Shown: one piece after another, positions 1-10,864 of the stretch
How positions within the stretch are numbered: the first letter of the stretch is position 1
Layout: the number at the start of each line of letters is the position of its first letter
NCBI GenBank assembly: GCA_032988165.1
Contig: JANTQF010000054.1
Location: 62,001 to 126,000 of the forward strand
Direction of reading: 5' to 3'
DNA length: 64,000 bases
Origin: Emmonsiellopsis sp. PD_33
Taxonomy: Eukaryota > Ascomycota > Eurotiomycetes > Onygenales > Ajellomycetaceae
The notes under the pieces: model-generated
The model's input: the letters and a program-made list of their open reading frames with translations, nothing else
Databases searched by the model: none
Told to the model about the DNA's origin: nothing
Program-made: the position numbers and the translations under genes

Positions 1-1471
1 CCTATCCATCCCATCTACCTCATCTAACCTATCTAACTACCTGTCTACCTATCTACCTATCTACCTGACGCTGCATAGTTCAATCAAAGCGCCGCATTTC
101 TATTTTGGATTCATCCTATTCCCATTCCTCCTCTAGATAACTTACTTGACTCTATATACACAACCACCCACATATGCACGACTACATACATAGCTTATTA
201 AAAAAACATTATGCTTTCTTTGTTACTTTCTTTCATCTAGGCCTTTCTGATACCTAGGTAGTGCATGCAGCGTAAACATTTGACTCAAACCTACCTATAT
301 CGGACTATACACAAACATCATAGCAACCAAAGCAGCCTGAACCTATGCTGCATGCTTGACATTTCAATTTTGCATGCCACGAGATAAACTATCAAGATAA
401 CTACCTAACTACTGTATATAGATTAATCTCTCCGCCCACCCTCCGACTCCACCCCCGCCAACAACCCCACCCCACCCAACCCATCACAAACAGCTCCACC
501 CACCTACATCCCCAACCTCATCTCACGTAGCCAAAAATCATCCACCGCGCCAATTAATACGCAAAACTCCTCACTCACGTCCGGATTGCGCCGCGCACCC
601 GTGACAACGATCCATCAGCGAGCCAGGCGCACACACGTGGAGGAGAAGTGAGCCCGTCATTCTGTGGCCCGAGGCGATGGTTTTTTTTTCGATTGATTAA
701 TTGAAAATTCAGCGAGAGGGGGTGGTTTGGCTGGTTGGTGTTATGGGGTTTAGCTTGAGGGGCAGGGGAAATTGGGCAGAGGAGGTGTGAAGTGAAGGAG
801 GAGCTGAATGGATTGATTTCCCCGCCTCGGATGGGTGGATGAATCATTTATTTGGCATGCAAAATGCCAGTTGCACCGCACCATACATACTAGGTAGCAT
901 GTAGCAGTGGCTTCGGCTTCTGTTAGAGCAGCTGTCATTGGCGCGGCGCAGCTGGCCAGGGGAAGGAAGATAAGGGGTGGATTTGTTCGTTTGGATGTCA
1001 TATCGGCTTGGGTGGTTCTGGTTGTTTAGGGGTAGTTAAATCAGGGACATTTTCGGGTGTGAAGGCAGGTGTCCAAACAAACAAATAACTCCAATGAAGG
1101 TATTGATTAGTAGTCGGCTTTTTGGAGATATGAGAAGCCTTTTATAGAGTTACTAGGCGGTCTGGCTACGATGTTATTCCATTATCTATAGGACGACCTT
1201 GTACATGGCTGTAAGCCTGTGACTTGAATTGTGGGGGACCATATGGACTACAAACAACCCCCACCTCCTCTCCTTTACTGTTGTGTTATTATATTGTTTA
1301 TTCGAGAGTATATAGACCTTAGGATTCTGGGAGGCTGCGTAGTAGATAGTACTGGAGCTAGCTCCGGAGTACTCTGTAGATGCTCTGCTAAGTTAAGTGC
1401 GAGCTCTAGATGGCTGTATATGGATTGAATAACGATGACAATTGGCTTTTGGCTGGCTTTGATTCCTAAAT
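1..1471. other. non-coding, AT-rich with simple repeats
   Basis: No convincing gene seen. The first ~66 bases are a degenerate tetranucleotide tract of CTAC/CTAT units. The short open frames around 575-1000 are low-complexity, run on both strands, and resemble no family I know. The stretch around 1230-1430 also shows no coding character. Confidence 0.6.
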
Positions 1472-1863
1472 TTGGAGTCAGTCCTAGCCTATTATTTTAC
1501 TTATTTTGAAGGGATTGAGGACGAGGAGGATCCAGGTGGTGGTGAAGCAGCTAGTGATGATGTCGGGGACGCGGACGACCATAACGAAGAGAATGGTACA
1601 AGAGCCCTGAGGGCGGCGAATGTGGCCGACTTATTTAACCTTTATCCCCAGCTGCCCTGCAGGTGACGCCCTTCGAGATATTATCCAGCAATATCGTGCG
1701 CTTCAGGATACCCCTGGCGGCGGTGAGGCGACGTACGACGGCTGGGATAATGATGATATAGATTTGAGAGCTCTGTATCGGAAGAATGGATGGCCAGATA
1801 ACTTCAATGGGGACACGTTCGAGGCAGTCTTCGAGCGGGAGCCTCGTGCCATGTGCGGCTAAC
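1472..1863 (+). CDS. possible gene fragment, acidic hypothetical protein
   Basis: Unrecognised. Two open frames join in phase across a plausible 67-nt intron (1596-1662; GTACAA donor, CTGCAG acceptor, TTTAACC branch-like site), giving about 108 codons ending in TAA at 1861-1863. The product is acidic. It carries two copies of a Pro-Gly-Gly-Gly-Glu-Ala unit (DPGGGEA and TPGGGEA), each followed by Asp-rich sequence, as if a short module had been duplicated. There is no in-frame ATG at the 5' end (the open frame begins at a TTG), so this is either the last exons of a gene whose start I cannot place or a decayed relic. No function is proposed. It may be non-genic. Confidence 0.3.
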
Positions 1864-2524
1864 AAGTTCCCGCCGGCCCCGGGTTAGCTGAGGATTCTCG
1901 TTCAGCGCCGGATTCACCTAGGCAGATCCATTCTAGACTGAATCTAGATTTAGTCCGCTTAGATTAAAGCCCAGCTCTGGCTGGGCCTCTCCTCGCTGTG
2001 GTTAAATAGTATCTCCTCCCGTTGCCCCTGCTCCGGAGCGCGCCGGCTCACAATTCAGCAGCAGGCTCCAGCATAGCACTTTTTTATTTCTTCTATGTAA
2101 ATTTCATACGACAAGAAGACACTGCATGCAAATCAATAACCTGTGAAGGCCACTGGCAGGTCTTGCGAATGCGAGGCCTTTCGATAAAGTCTGGTCTGGC
2201 TGCGTGGCCTGCAATAGCAGCTAGGCTGGCAGCTATATAGCTAGCAGACTATGTCCGTGGATAGTAGCACTGGGGCTGACGTGGAAAGCCCCTTTTACTA
2301 ACTTTTAACATGAGAATCTGATATCTATTCCGCGTACGGTGTCGGACGGAAAGGCTAACTACCATTGAGTGACGTCACCGCGCGGAGACTGGCCTTCCCG
2401 ACCACCGACCATAATAACAGACAACAACATTATTCCATCCATCCTCTTTCTTCTCTGCTCATTTCAATAAACCCTCGCCAAAAGAGAGAATAAATTCTGC
2501 CAAAACATATTCTCATCGTTCACA
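1864..2524. other. intergenic / promoter of DUF1772 gene
   Basis: No gene seen. The last ~160 bases hold a CRE-like palindrome and a leader rich in A and C ahead of the ATG at 2525. Confidence 0.6.
2369..2378. promoter_or_regulatory. CRE-like palindrome GTGACGTCAC
   Basis: A perfect 10-bp palindrome containing TGACGTCA, the consensus bound by ATF/CREB-type bZIP factors (in fungi for example Atf1/AtfA). It lies 147 bp upstream of the ATG at 2525. Binding is inferred from sequence only. Confidence 0.5.
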
Positions 2525-3212
2525 ATGACCACATACCCTGCTGGCTTCCGCGTCGCCCAAGCAGTGGGCTTGACCGGTGCTGCCTGGCTTTCTGGTAAGC
2601 AATTTGCTTCCTCCCCCGAACGGAGAAGATAAAAAAAAATATTGCATCAAAAATCGGGCCCCGTTCTTCGGGGAAGAACCTCATCAGAGTCATCTTTCAA
2701 AAAATAATTTCAGAAAGCTGACCATCAATAAACCCCAAAAAGGCAATATCGCCACATACTCCCTATCCCCCGTCCCCAGCCTCCTAACATCCGCCCCGGA
2801 AGCCCACCTCTCTCCCTCCGCCGTCGCAAAGATCTGGCGAAGCTTCTATGACCGCGGAAAGACCCAGAACCCACCCATCGCCGTCGTCACGGCCGCCTCG
2901 TTCTTCTATCTGGGATGGTCCGTGCGTACTGGCGCCCCCTTGTTCCGCAAGGCGGCGGAAAATGCTAGCACTCTGTATTACATTGCTGGCTTGTTGACGG
3001 TGGGAATGGTGCCGTATACCCTTGCCGTGATGATGGGGACGAATAATAAGTTGGCGGAGAAGGCGAAAGCGGTGGAGGCGGAGCCGGCGAAGGCCATGGG
3101 AAAGGGGGATGAGGTGGAAGTGTTGGCGAATAGATGGATCTACCTCAATGGGGTGAGGAGTCTCTTCCCGCTGGCTGGGGCGTTGGTAGGGTTTTGTGCG
3201 GCTTGTATGTAG
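2525..3212 (+). CDS. DUF1772 (anthrone oxygenase-like) membrane protein
   Basis: Two exons, 2525-2594 and 2743-3212 (148-nt intron, GTAAGC...AAG), encode about 179 aa. The ATG at 2525 sits in CACAATGACC and opens with a hydrophobic Ala/Gly-rich stretch. Three further hydrophobic segments follow (around AAVVTAAS-type sequence near residue 75, YYIAGLLTVGMV near 105, and FPLAGALVGFCAACM at the C-terminus). The segment NRWIYLNGVRSLFPLAG is the typical end of DUF1772 family proteins. Some members act as anthrone oxygenases in polyketide clusters, but many are stand-alone membrane proteins of unknown role, and no polyketide synthase lies nearby. A perfect CRE-like palindrome lies 147 bp upstream. 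The family call is confident; the biochemical role is not known. Confidence 0.82.
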
Positions 3213-6200
3213 AGTTGGGTTGAGGATGGTGAGGTATCCACTTGACTCTTAAACACACAAGAGGTTGATGGATGTCATGGAGTTTTGGGTGTTGCTTTGA
3301 GTTGATTTGGTTGATATATCGTCAAAAATGTACGGGCTGAATTGAGCTTTCAATATTGTATATTATTTAGGAGAAACTGAACATGTCTTTTGGATTCTTT
3401 TATTATAATCCCATTTCACGGAGGGCTGATATTGCAACGGGCCAATAATCTCAAGATCCATAATCCACAGGACTCATCCCCGCCAACAGGCAAACAGCCA
3501 ATACGTTGCTTCCTCGATGGCTATACCAACGGGAATGGGAGGGCCTATCCCGTTACACTGCGGGCGGATACCCGTGCGACGATGTAGGGGGCCTATACGC
3601 ATGAAGTAAGGGATACATACCCAGGGGCGAAGGAGCGAAGGAGCGAGTGGAATTCAGGGGACCGGTAAGTATGCATCACTTGCTCTTTTTCTTCCTCTCT
3701 TTTCTGCCTGCAGCCTCAGTGACTCGCAGTATCGCGCCCGCAGCTCGAAAATAGATATTCCAGTCTTCCGTGGTAAATAACCGCTAGATATGGTCCTAAA
3801 AAGTACATGTATGCGAGTCATTCTTTTTTTTTTTTTTTTTTTTCAGGGGCCCAGGTAGAAAGCAGAGGAATCGCATGTGAGGTAGCCGTAGCTGAAATGC
3901 CGAGTACCTACAGGCTACATGTATGTATCTGCGAACATTGATAGAAATAATAATCGGTTCATGTTAAAGGACACGTCAGGAAATTTCTTATTCTGCATGA
4001 TGTCATGTGGTATATCCTCGTTCTTCTGCTCTTGACACTGAAGAGTGAGATACCGCAAGGTCCCCTAAGTTTAATCCCTTGCTTATTATGTTTCGAACAT
4101 TGCAGTTTGCGGGAAGCATTGGCCAATGACGGACCAAACAGCAATTCTTGACGTGAGGCCTGCGGTTAGCTACTATTATCAACGATATGCAACAGATCAT
4201 TTCGCAAGTTGACATTCAAATAGAGAGAAGAATAACCACCGCAAAGTGTCTCGTATGGTCCAATTAAGCTGCGAGTGTAGTGATATCCCGATAGAGCATG
4301 CAATCATGGAGAAGCTCAAGCTCTAGCAGGAAGCCTCCTAGCTCAATTCATACCGGCTGGACAGAGAAGGGCAGGGGTAACAAGGAGAAAGTAAAAGAAG
4401 CGGGAGGTAAGACGATAGGTCCTCTTTTTGGAAGAGGGATACACTTAGAAAGGGGCAAACCGGAGCGTTCAATGCCTGGAAGGTAGAGCTGGATATTCAA
4501 GATGCAGGAAAGCCAGCGCTTGAAGAACCCAGAGAAAGGGGAATGCAGCGCAGAAGTGCACAGGGTAATATCATGCATACCACTACTTAGTAGTGGTATG
4601 CATGCCTCCATGCACCCCCAATGCTGAGAATCACCCAATAATCGGCAACTGTAAAACAGAACTCTCGCCCCAGCCAGTCAATCTGGCACCAGGGGGAAAC
4701 GGCAATGCGAGTATTTTCGGCATTAAAGCAGAAGAACGAGTCCTGCAAACGTTGTGTAGTATCCTTTGCCGCCAATTTCAAAGAATCAAAGGAGGCTGGC
4801 AGCGGCTGATTATATAATAGCGGGCCTGGTAGCTATTGGAACTTCTCTGATGTGCGAGGTCGACACACAAACAAACGTCTTGGGCGCTTCATGGCCAGCG
4901 CTTCCTGCTGATACGACTGGCTGTTCCTCTCACGAAACCCTGAACGAGAAATCCCCGAACTAATCTTCGATTTCCTCTGGTACGAATCTGGAGTATCCCG
5001 TCGTGCCCAGAACGTAGCGTTTTGTGACTCGTCACTTTTTGGTACCTGTTTTGCCTGCATCACCACACCATCGTCTGGGCAGTGGCAAGTAAGTACCCGC
5101 GGCCCAAAAAGACCTGCAGAACTATCGGGGAGTGTGGGAATCTAGTCAAGCTCAGTTCGTGTTGTTTTTGGTCCGTCTTTAAGATGAACCACAGCTGTTC
5201 TGCTCACAATCTGGTGTTGGCTGTTGTGAGGCGGGCTGTTGCGAGAAGTTTTCTACTCGTTGATACACTGACAAATAGTCGGCATCGCTCAATGGAGTCA
5301 ACGGAATGTGCTCATGGCAATTCAAATCTTGGTGCGAAATTGAGCATTGCGGTGGATCAGCAATGGCGGTGACTGCCTGCATATGCATCTCTCAAATTGC
5401 CTGCCGAGCAAAGCATCCGCCTATTGTCGTCCGGCTCACATTTTCCAAGCGGACCGCCTGGCGCTTTGCCTCATCAATGCTCTTGTTATCGAATAGTGAC
5501 AGCCTTCGCCTGAAATAATACCTGCATCATGATGGACATGTTTCCCACTTTGGCGTTCGAGGGCTTGCTGATCATGCTGATTCGCCCACTCATCATCAAC
5601 CCTGGTTTTCTGCATAATCCTCACTGGATAGAGTGGCCCTGTTTCACGGCGCTTCCTGCGAATCGCCATTGCCATCGCCCCAGATGTCATCGAGATTTGG
5701 AAATTTTCAAGAATGGCCCTTCCCCTGAATCGATGCCTCCCCTTTTGAGCCTTTTCCGCTGTGGCCGGACATTTTGGGATTTTGCCTTCTTACGCTGTAC
5801 CTCCCACCGTTCATTTTAACATGCCTAAAAGGAAGAAAAGCCAGGTCATATATTTGCGGCATTGCACAAGATCCCTTTCGACCACAAATGCAATGTTTCC
5901 GGATGGCGCACAGCAGCGCCAGCAGATGAACCTTGGATGACCGGGAACTTCCTAGGAGATCGCCCCACCCTAAAACTAGTGACCGGATCATCGATCGATT
6001 GATCTAAGAGACTAAGATCCTTCTCAAGGATTGGCTTTTCCAGGGTTCCGGAACTATATTTTGTCTAGGCCAGCAGTATGATCCTGGCATGGATATCATT
6101 CCCTGTTTTGATCCATTGTCGTGGATATTCAGCGGGGGTTTAACGCAACTATCAGCCACCCGTGTAATGCGCCAGTTGGACCTTGATTGAGCTCCCCCTC

Positions 6201-7782
6201 CAATGTCCATAGTATTATCCAGCAGCTAAAGCTTCGGTCTCTATCAAATCACAAGCTAGAAAAGCTTAAATAATCTACCGACTCCACAGAATACTCCCTC
6301 CGTATTTCCCCCTCAAGGTTTTCGAGGGCGAGAATGGCGTTTCTTTGTCTTGGTCCCAGTCCAAAGAAAAAGAAAAGAAAGCGGACTCGAACAGCGTCTG
6401 ATCACCCAAATCGAGTGACAGGCGGCTTGATATCCAGGATGGCGAACCCCGCCAACCAGGCCAAATCGATTACTTCACGACCTATTTGACGCTAGCCAAA
6501 AGGCCTTTGAAGGTGGAGTGTATTTTTTGCTCTTCGATTTTATTGAATTTCCTAAAAGCTTTCTTTTCTGTCCATTTTTGGCCCTGGCTATTCTTTTTGG
6601 TTGCTGCTTGGCCAATGACAGACCACATACCGCCTGCGGTATCTCAACTCCTCATTCGTTCTCTCCTCCGTTCCTGTCAGTTGTCGGGAATTGGTAACCC
6701 GCTGCAAAAAGGCTCCACACGTAATGGAATTGTGCGTGCCATTAAGGTGACCACAGAGGTTGATTGCCCTGTGAGTCTACGCCTTGTGCTCCAATCGTTA
6801 CGATGTGATACCGCCATTTTCCCACTCACTTAACCATGCCCCCCTCCTCAATCCCTATCAGACAATTATATGCCAAGGCCTGTTGGCGTCACCCCCAAGT
6901 GAAGATCCCAAATGTTGGGTCTGGAGAGTAACTGATTTCTGGCTAACCTAGATGCACGAAAGGGAAACCAAAGCTTGGGTTGCCTTCCTTTCAAATGACA
7001 TTCAGCTGGCTGTGGTTATAATTCGATAATAGACGCACCTGTGGCTTTTCTCCATCGTTCCGCTATTCCCACCCAATAGCCTTGTTCGAAGTGGCTGTTG
7101 AGTTATCTTGGTCTCGAGGAGGGCTGCCTCCGATCCACAAAAAGCAACGGGGACTTCTCCCTATATTTGGGCGGGATCGACCTTCACAAATAGAGTGCGA
7201 TTTCCCGAATCCTTTATATACATTTCGCGGGGAAGCTTCTTCTCACTCCACTCTTCCCGACCCTACTCTCTATCGTTTCCAACCAACCGTCGCGCTCTAC
7301 GCTCGAATCCTCGCCCAAACACTTACGAAACCCACACATTATATGCTTCGAGGATTTTCATATTTCCATATTTGTGAGGCGCGATTCAGTCTGGCGTTTT
7401 GGTGACTGCATTACTTGCCCCGCCATCACACTTGGGCTCCTCTTGAACACGCCGGTCGAGGTCTATCTTAAACAACGTCACTATATTTAACCCGTCAGAT
7501 ATTTAAATTCACCCGCTATTATCTATCACGCTAGGCAAACATACCCCCATCGACTCCCCCTGCTGGATACATCGTGACCCGAGTTTGTCATATCCGCGGT
7601 CTCGTTCTTGCCGTGCATATTTATCGAAACGCTCAATAGATCCCTTGGGTAATCTAATTCTGGGTTGGCCGATCTATCACTATTTTGCTTTCGACTACTC
7701 CTAAGGTGCCCCGAATCTCTGCCGCAAAAGGGACTGTTCAAGTGGCGCACCCTCTGCCTCTTCGAGCTTCGCAACGAAAGCC
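3213..7782. other. 4.5-kb stretch without a recognisable gene
   Basis: Many short open frames occur on both strands (for example near 4300-5820 and 6486-6833), but none shows a domain, a consistent intron model or fungal-like composition. The stretch includes a 20-nt poly-T run (3824-3843), a perfect hairpin (4572-4604), and from about 7080 a pyrimidine-rich part that is probably the long leader of the RRM gene starting at 7783. It may hold an untranslated RNA or decayed sequence. Confidence 0.55.
4572..4604. repeat. perfect inverted repeat, 15-bp arms, 3-nt loop
   Basis: CATGCATACCACTAC is followed by TTA and then by its exact reverse complement. As RNA it would form a 15-bp stem with a very tight loop; as DNA it could extrude a cruciform. 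It is not next to a confident gene end, so a terminator role is not supported. Confidence 0.85.
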
Positions 7783-9381
7783 ATGCCGATCTCACCCAGA
7801 CAGAGAGATGGTCGACGGGGTAGCACCCGTTCAACAGACGAAGAATATGTTTTATTTCTTCAAGGAGTAGGTTATATTCCATTCATGCCCCCCCCTTCTA
7901 AAACTAGTCTTGAACAGCAAACTGCTTACAAAGAAATATTCATTGATTTTGGTTGCCGTTTTTATACAGATTCCTCCTCAGTGTCGCTGGCAAGAACTCA
8001 AAGACCTCGTGCGCCAGACTGCGCTTCATATACGGCAGGCAGTGGTGTACGATGACTGCCACGGACACCCCACGGGGCTCGGTCAGATAATCGTCAAGAA
8101 TGAAGACGAGGCATGGCGCACCTACAGTATGGTTCCGCCCTAAGTACACGATCAGCTTGTTTTGCTAACCAACCGGGTAGACAGGTTATCAACGAACGGT
8201 TGGAATGGTAATACTTTGACAGTTACACTGTCTCTTGCAAGCGCCCCGACAAAGCCCCTCGCTGGGCCCACCAAAAGTCCGCACATGGGTAGAGTTCCGT
8301 ACTCTCCTGGATACTCAAGCCCTCCCAGATGTCCCCCGCTCGTCTCGTCTCCAACGGGTACTATGCCGCCTGAGTAGGTCTACCCGGAAATCGATAATTC
8401 TTATTTGTCGCAGGCCGTGTCAGAAAAGCTCAAGCACTCATAAATAGTCGCAGGAACCTTTCCCCACCTCCCCCTTACGCCCCATCGCCAGAATATACAC
8501 ACTACGTCACTCACATAAACACCGGTCATCCACCACTCGTTTCCCTTGCTACAGAATCTCTGGGATATCAATACCCATTGATTTACCCAGGAGATATTCA
8601 TTTCCCGATGCAGACGGCCACAATTTTAGGGCAACCATTCGAACCATCGCAAGTCGCGGTCCACAGATATTCTACCTCAGCCTGTATCCAACCCCTGTAC
8701 GAACTTCATACCCCTAACCTTCTTCGTCATAATGGAAACAGCAGCCACACCACCATACCACGAGACGATCTCACAATGAACTCGCGGAGCATCTTTATCC
8801 AGAATCTTACCAGCGACACCACGTGGCAGCACCTGAAAGATTACCTCCGGACGGCGGGCACCGTGGAGAGATGTGACATCCCTGAAGATAGGAAGGGAGG
8901 AGGTCGCCGTGCACGGGGTTATGCGACTGCAACGTTCCGGACGAAGGAGGAAGCGCAACGGGCTATCAAATTTTTCGATAACTCGTGCTTCAGGGGCTCT
9001 AAGATTCGAGTAAGGTTTGATCGAGATAATGGAGGGAGCAGCAGCAGTGGCAGTGGTAATGGCGGGCATACAGTCAGTATTAATGGCAACGGCGCAGTCC
9101 CTGCCTCTACTGGTAGCAAAATCATGAATGGGAATGCCGCAGGTGCAAGCCCAACACCAAGAGCAAATGGAAACACGCCTGGAACCGGAAGCGAACACGA
9201 TTCTAAGCCTGCTACTCCATCAACAGATGAGAAGACTTCTACCGTTATTACGACGACTGTGGTGTCAAAATCCCCTGATCTCGACTCTAGCAAGAGAAGC
9301 GAGCCACTGGTTGTTAATGGGTCGCGGGTTGGGCTGAAGGCGGGAAGGGCTAGTTGTGAGAAAGTTGGATGTGAAGGTTAG
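7783..9381 (+). CDS. RNA-binding protein with two RRM domains
   Basis: Four exons: 7783-7866, 7970-8126, 8181-8357 and 8414-9381, about 461 aa. All junctions have GT..AG and keep phase. The N-terminal RRM spans exons 1-2 (begins EEYVLFLQG, continues through RWQELKDLVRQ to GQIIVKNEDEAWR). The second RRM has RNP2-like RSIFIQNL and RNP1-like RARGYATATF, near residues 215-300. Between them is a Pro/Ser/Tyr-rich linker. The C-terminal tail is Gly/Ser/Asn/Thr-rich and probably disordered. The start is the first ATG after an in-frame stop. The family is single-stranded RNA-binding, likely nuclear or mRNA-associated; I cannot name a specific yeast orthologue. The first RRM is divergent. The preceding ~700 bases look like a long leader. 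Confidence 0.85.
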
Positions 9382-10864
9382 ATTTTCAATTTTAACGCCC
9401 CAAGTCACTCAAAACTCCTATTTCAAACGTTCCTCGGGACTCGGGGATGATAATCTTGTCCGATTTTGCATCCTATCCAACTCCAAATCGCCGTCTAACC
9501 GACCTATGGAATCCACAGATGAACTCACCCAGAGGACTCGAGCGATCCAGCTATAAATAAACCCAAGCTGAGATCACTAACGCAGGGAAACAAGTGCCAT
9601 ATCTACCCATTGGCTAAACGCTCTTGCGCCGGTTTTGCTTCTGCCTTTTATTTTCTATTCTTTTTCCCTTCCCTTTTCCGTTCATGATGAAGGATAGTGC
9701 ATGAAAAGCATATGATGGGGTTTCTTTCCTTTTTCTTTTCCCGCGCCTCGCAAGCAACTCTTCCTTACCTTTCGATCGTCCGACCAACTACGGCATGCGA
9801 GATCTGGCTGGATATTTAGCAAGGAAGGAGAACCAAATAGGAATGCGAAGTACCCTTCAGGATATGGGAATGGGGGCTCAAACAGGGTAACGAGACGAGG
9901 CTGGAGATACCTGGTTTTTTCTTCTACTTTCCATTTACTATATTATGAAGTGATATCCCCCATTTTCCGCAAATTCATTTATTTCATCTATTGTTTCCTT
10001 TCTTTCTATTGATGCTTATTTGCTTTCACGCCACCGGAATTGTTTTTTTTCTTTTTCGAAAGCCAATATATGTCCAATCTATTTCTTGCTTTCCTCCTCC
10101 TTTATCGGTTAAACGTGCATTTTGGCAGGATTGGATTAAGGAACTAGGAAGAGAGTGGTTGCTTTCCAGTTTGTTCCTATTCTATTCTATTCTATCCAGT
10201 TTTATTCTTTTACCCCGTTTCATATTTTTATATCAGCATTATTATCTTCTTCCAGCATCTATTTTACCAGGAGCATCAAATAGTACTTATAAAATCATTA
10301 AAGAGTAGTCCTATTATGGTTTTTTATAGTAGTGAATGCAAATTAAGATATTTAATAGATATAGCTAGCCAATTTATTTCGCCCATTAATAACCTTCTAC
10401 ATAAAGCGTCATTCTTATATCTTTGACGCGGGGGGTTGAATACCCATGGAAAAAGTTTGGGGGGAGGATACGGTGACCATCTACTTGACAAACAGTAGAC
10501 AAAACCCAAATGGCCGCTGAGAAAATATGTAGACAAGCAAAGGGAATAAATAACCGAAAAAAAATCTGAAAATGACTGACTATAAGGATATAGTAATGAT
10601 ATAAATATGCCAATTAAACACCAGTTCAATCAACCAACAAACAGCAAATAAAACCCCTATCAAGCCGAAACAACACAATAAAATACGAGACAGCGAAAAA
10701 TAAAACAAGATGCTTAGCTAATTAGGCCTGATTGTGTATGAGAAAAAGAAAAGAAAGAAGAATTGTACCCATCATCCGCCATAGTTAGTATACAACAAAA
10801 AAACACAATCCCAATATCGATTTTTAATCCCATCCATCCATCCGTGCATCCATCCACATGAAAA
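9382..10864. other. intergenic, T-rich 3' regions of convergent genes
   Basis: This lies between the RRM gene (+) and cwc22 (-), which converge. It contains T-rich and A-rich tracts typical of fungal 3' UTRs. No coding frame is supported. Confidence 0.65.
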
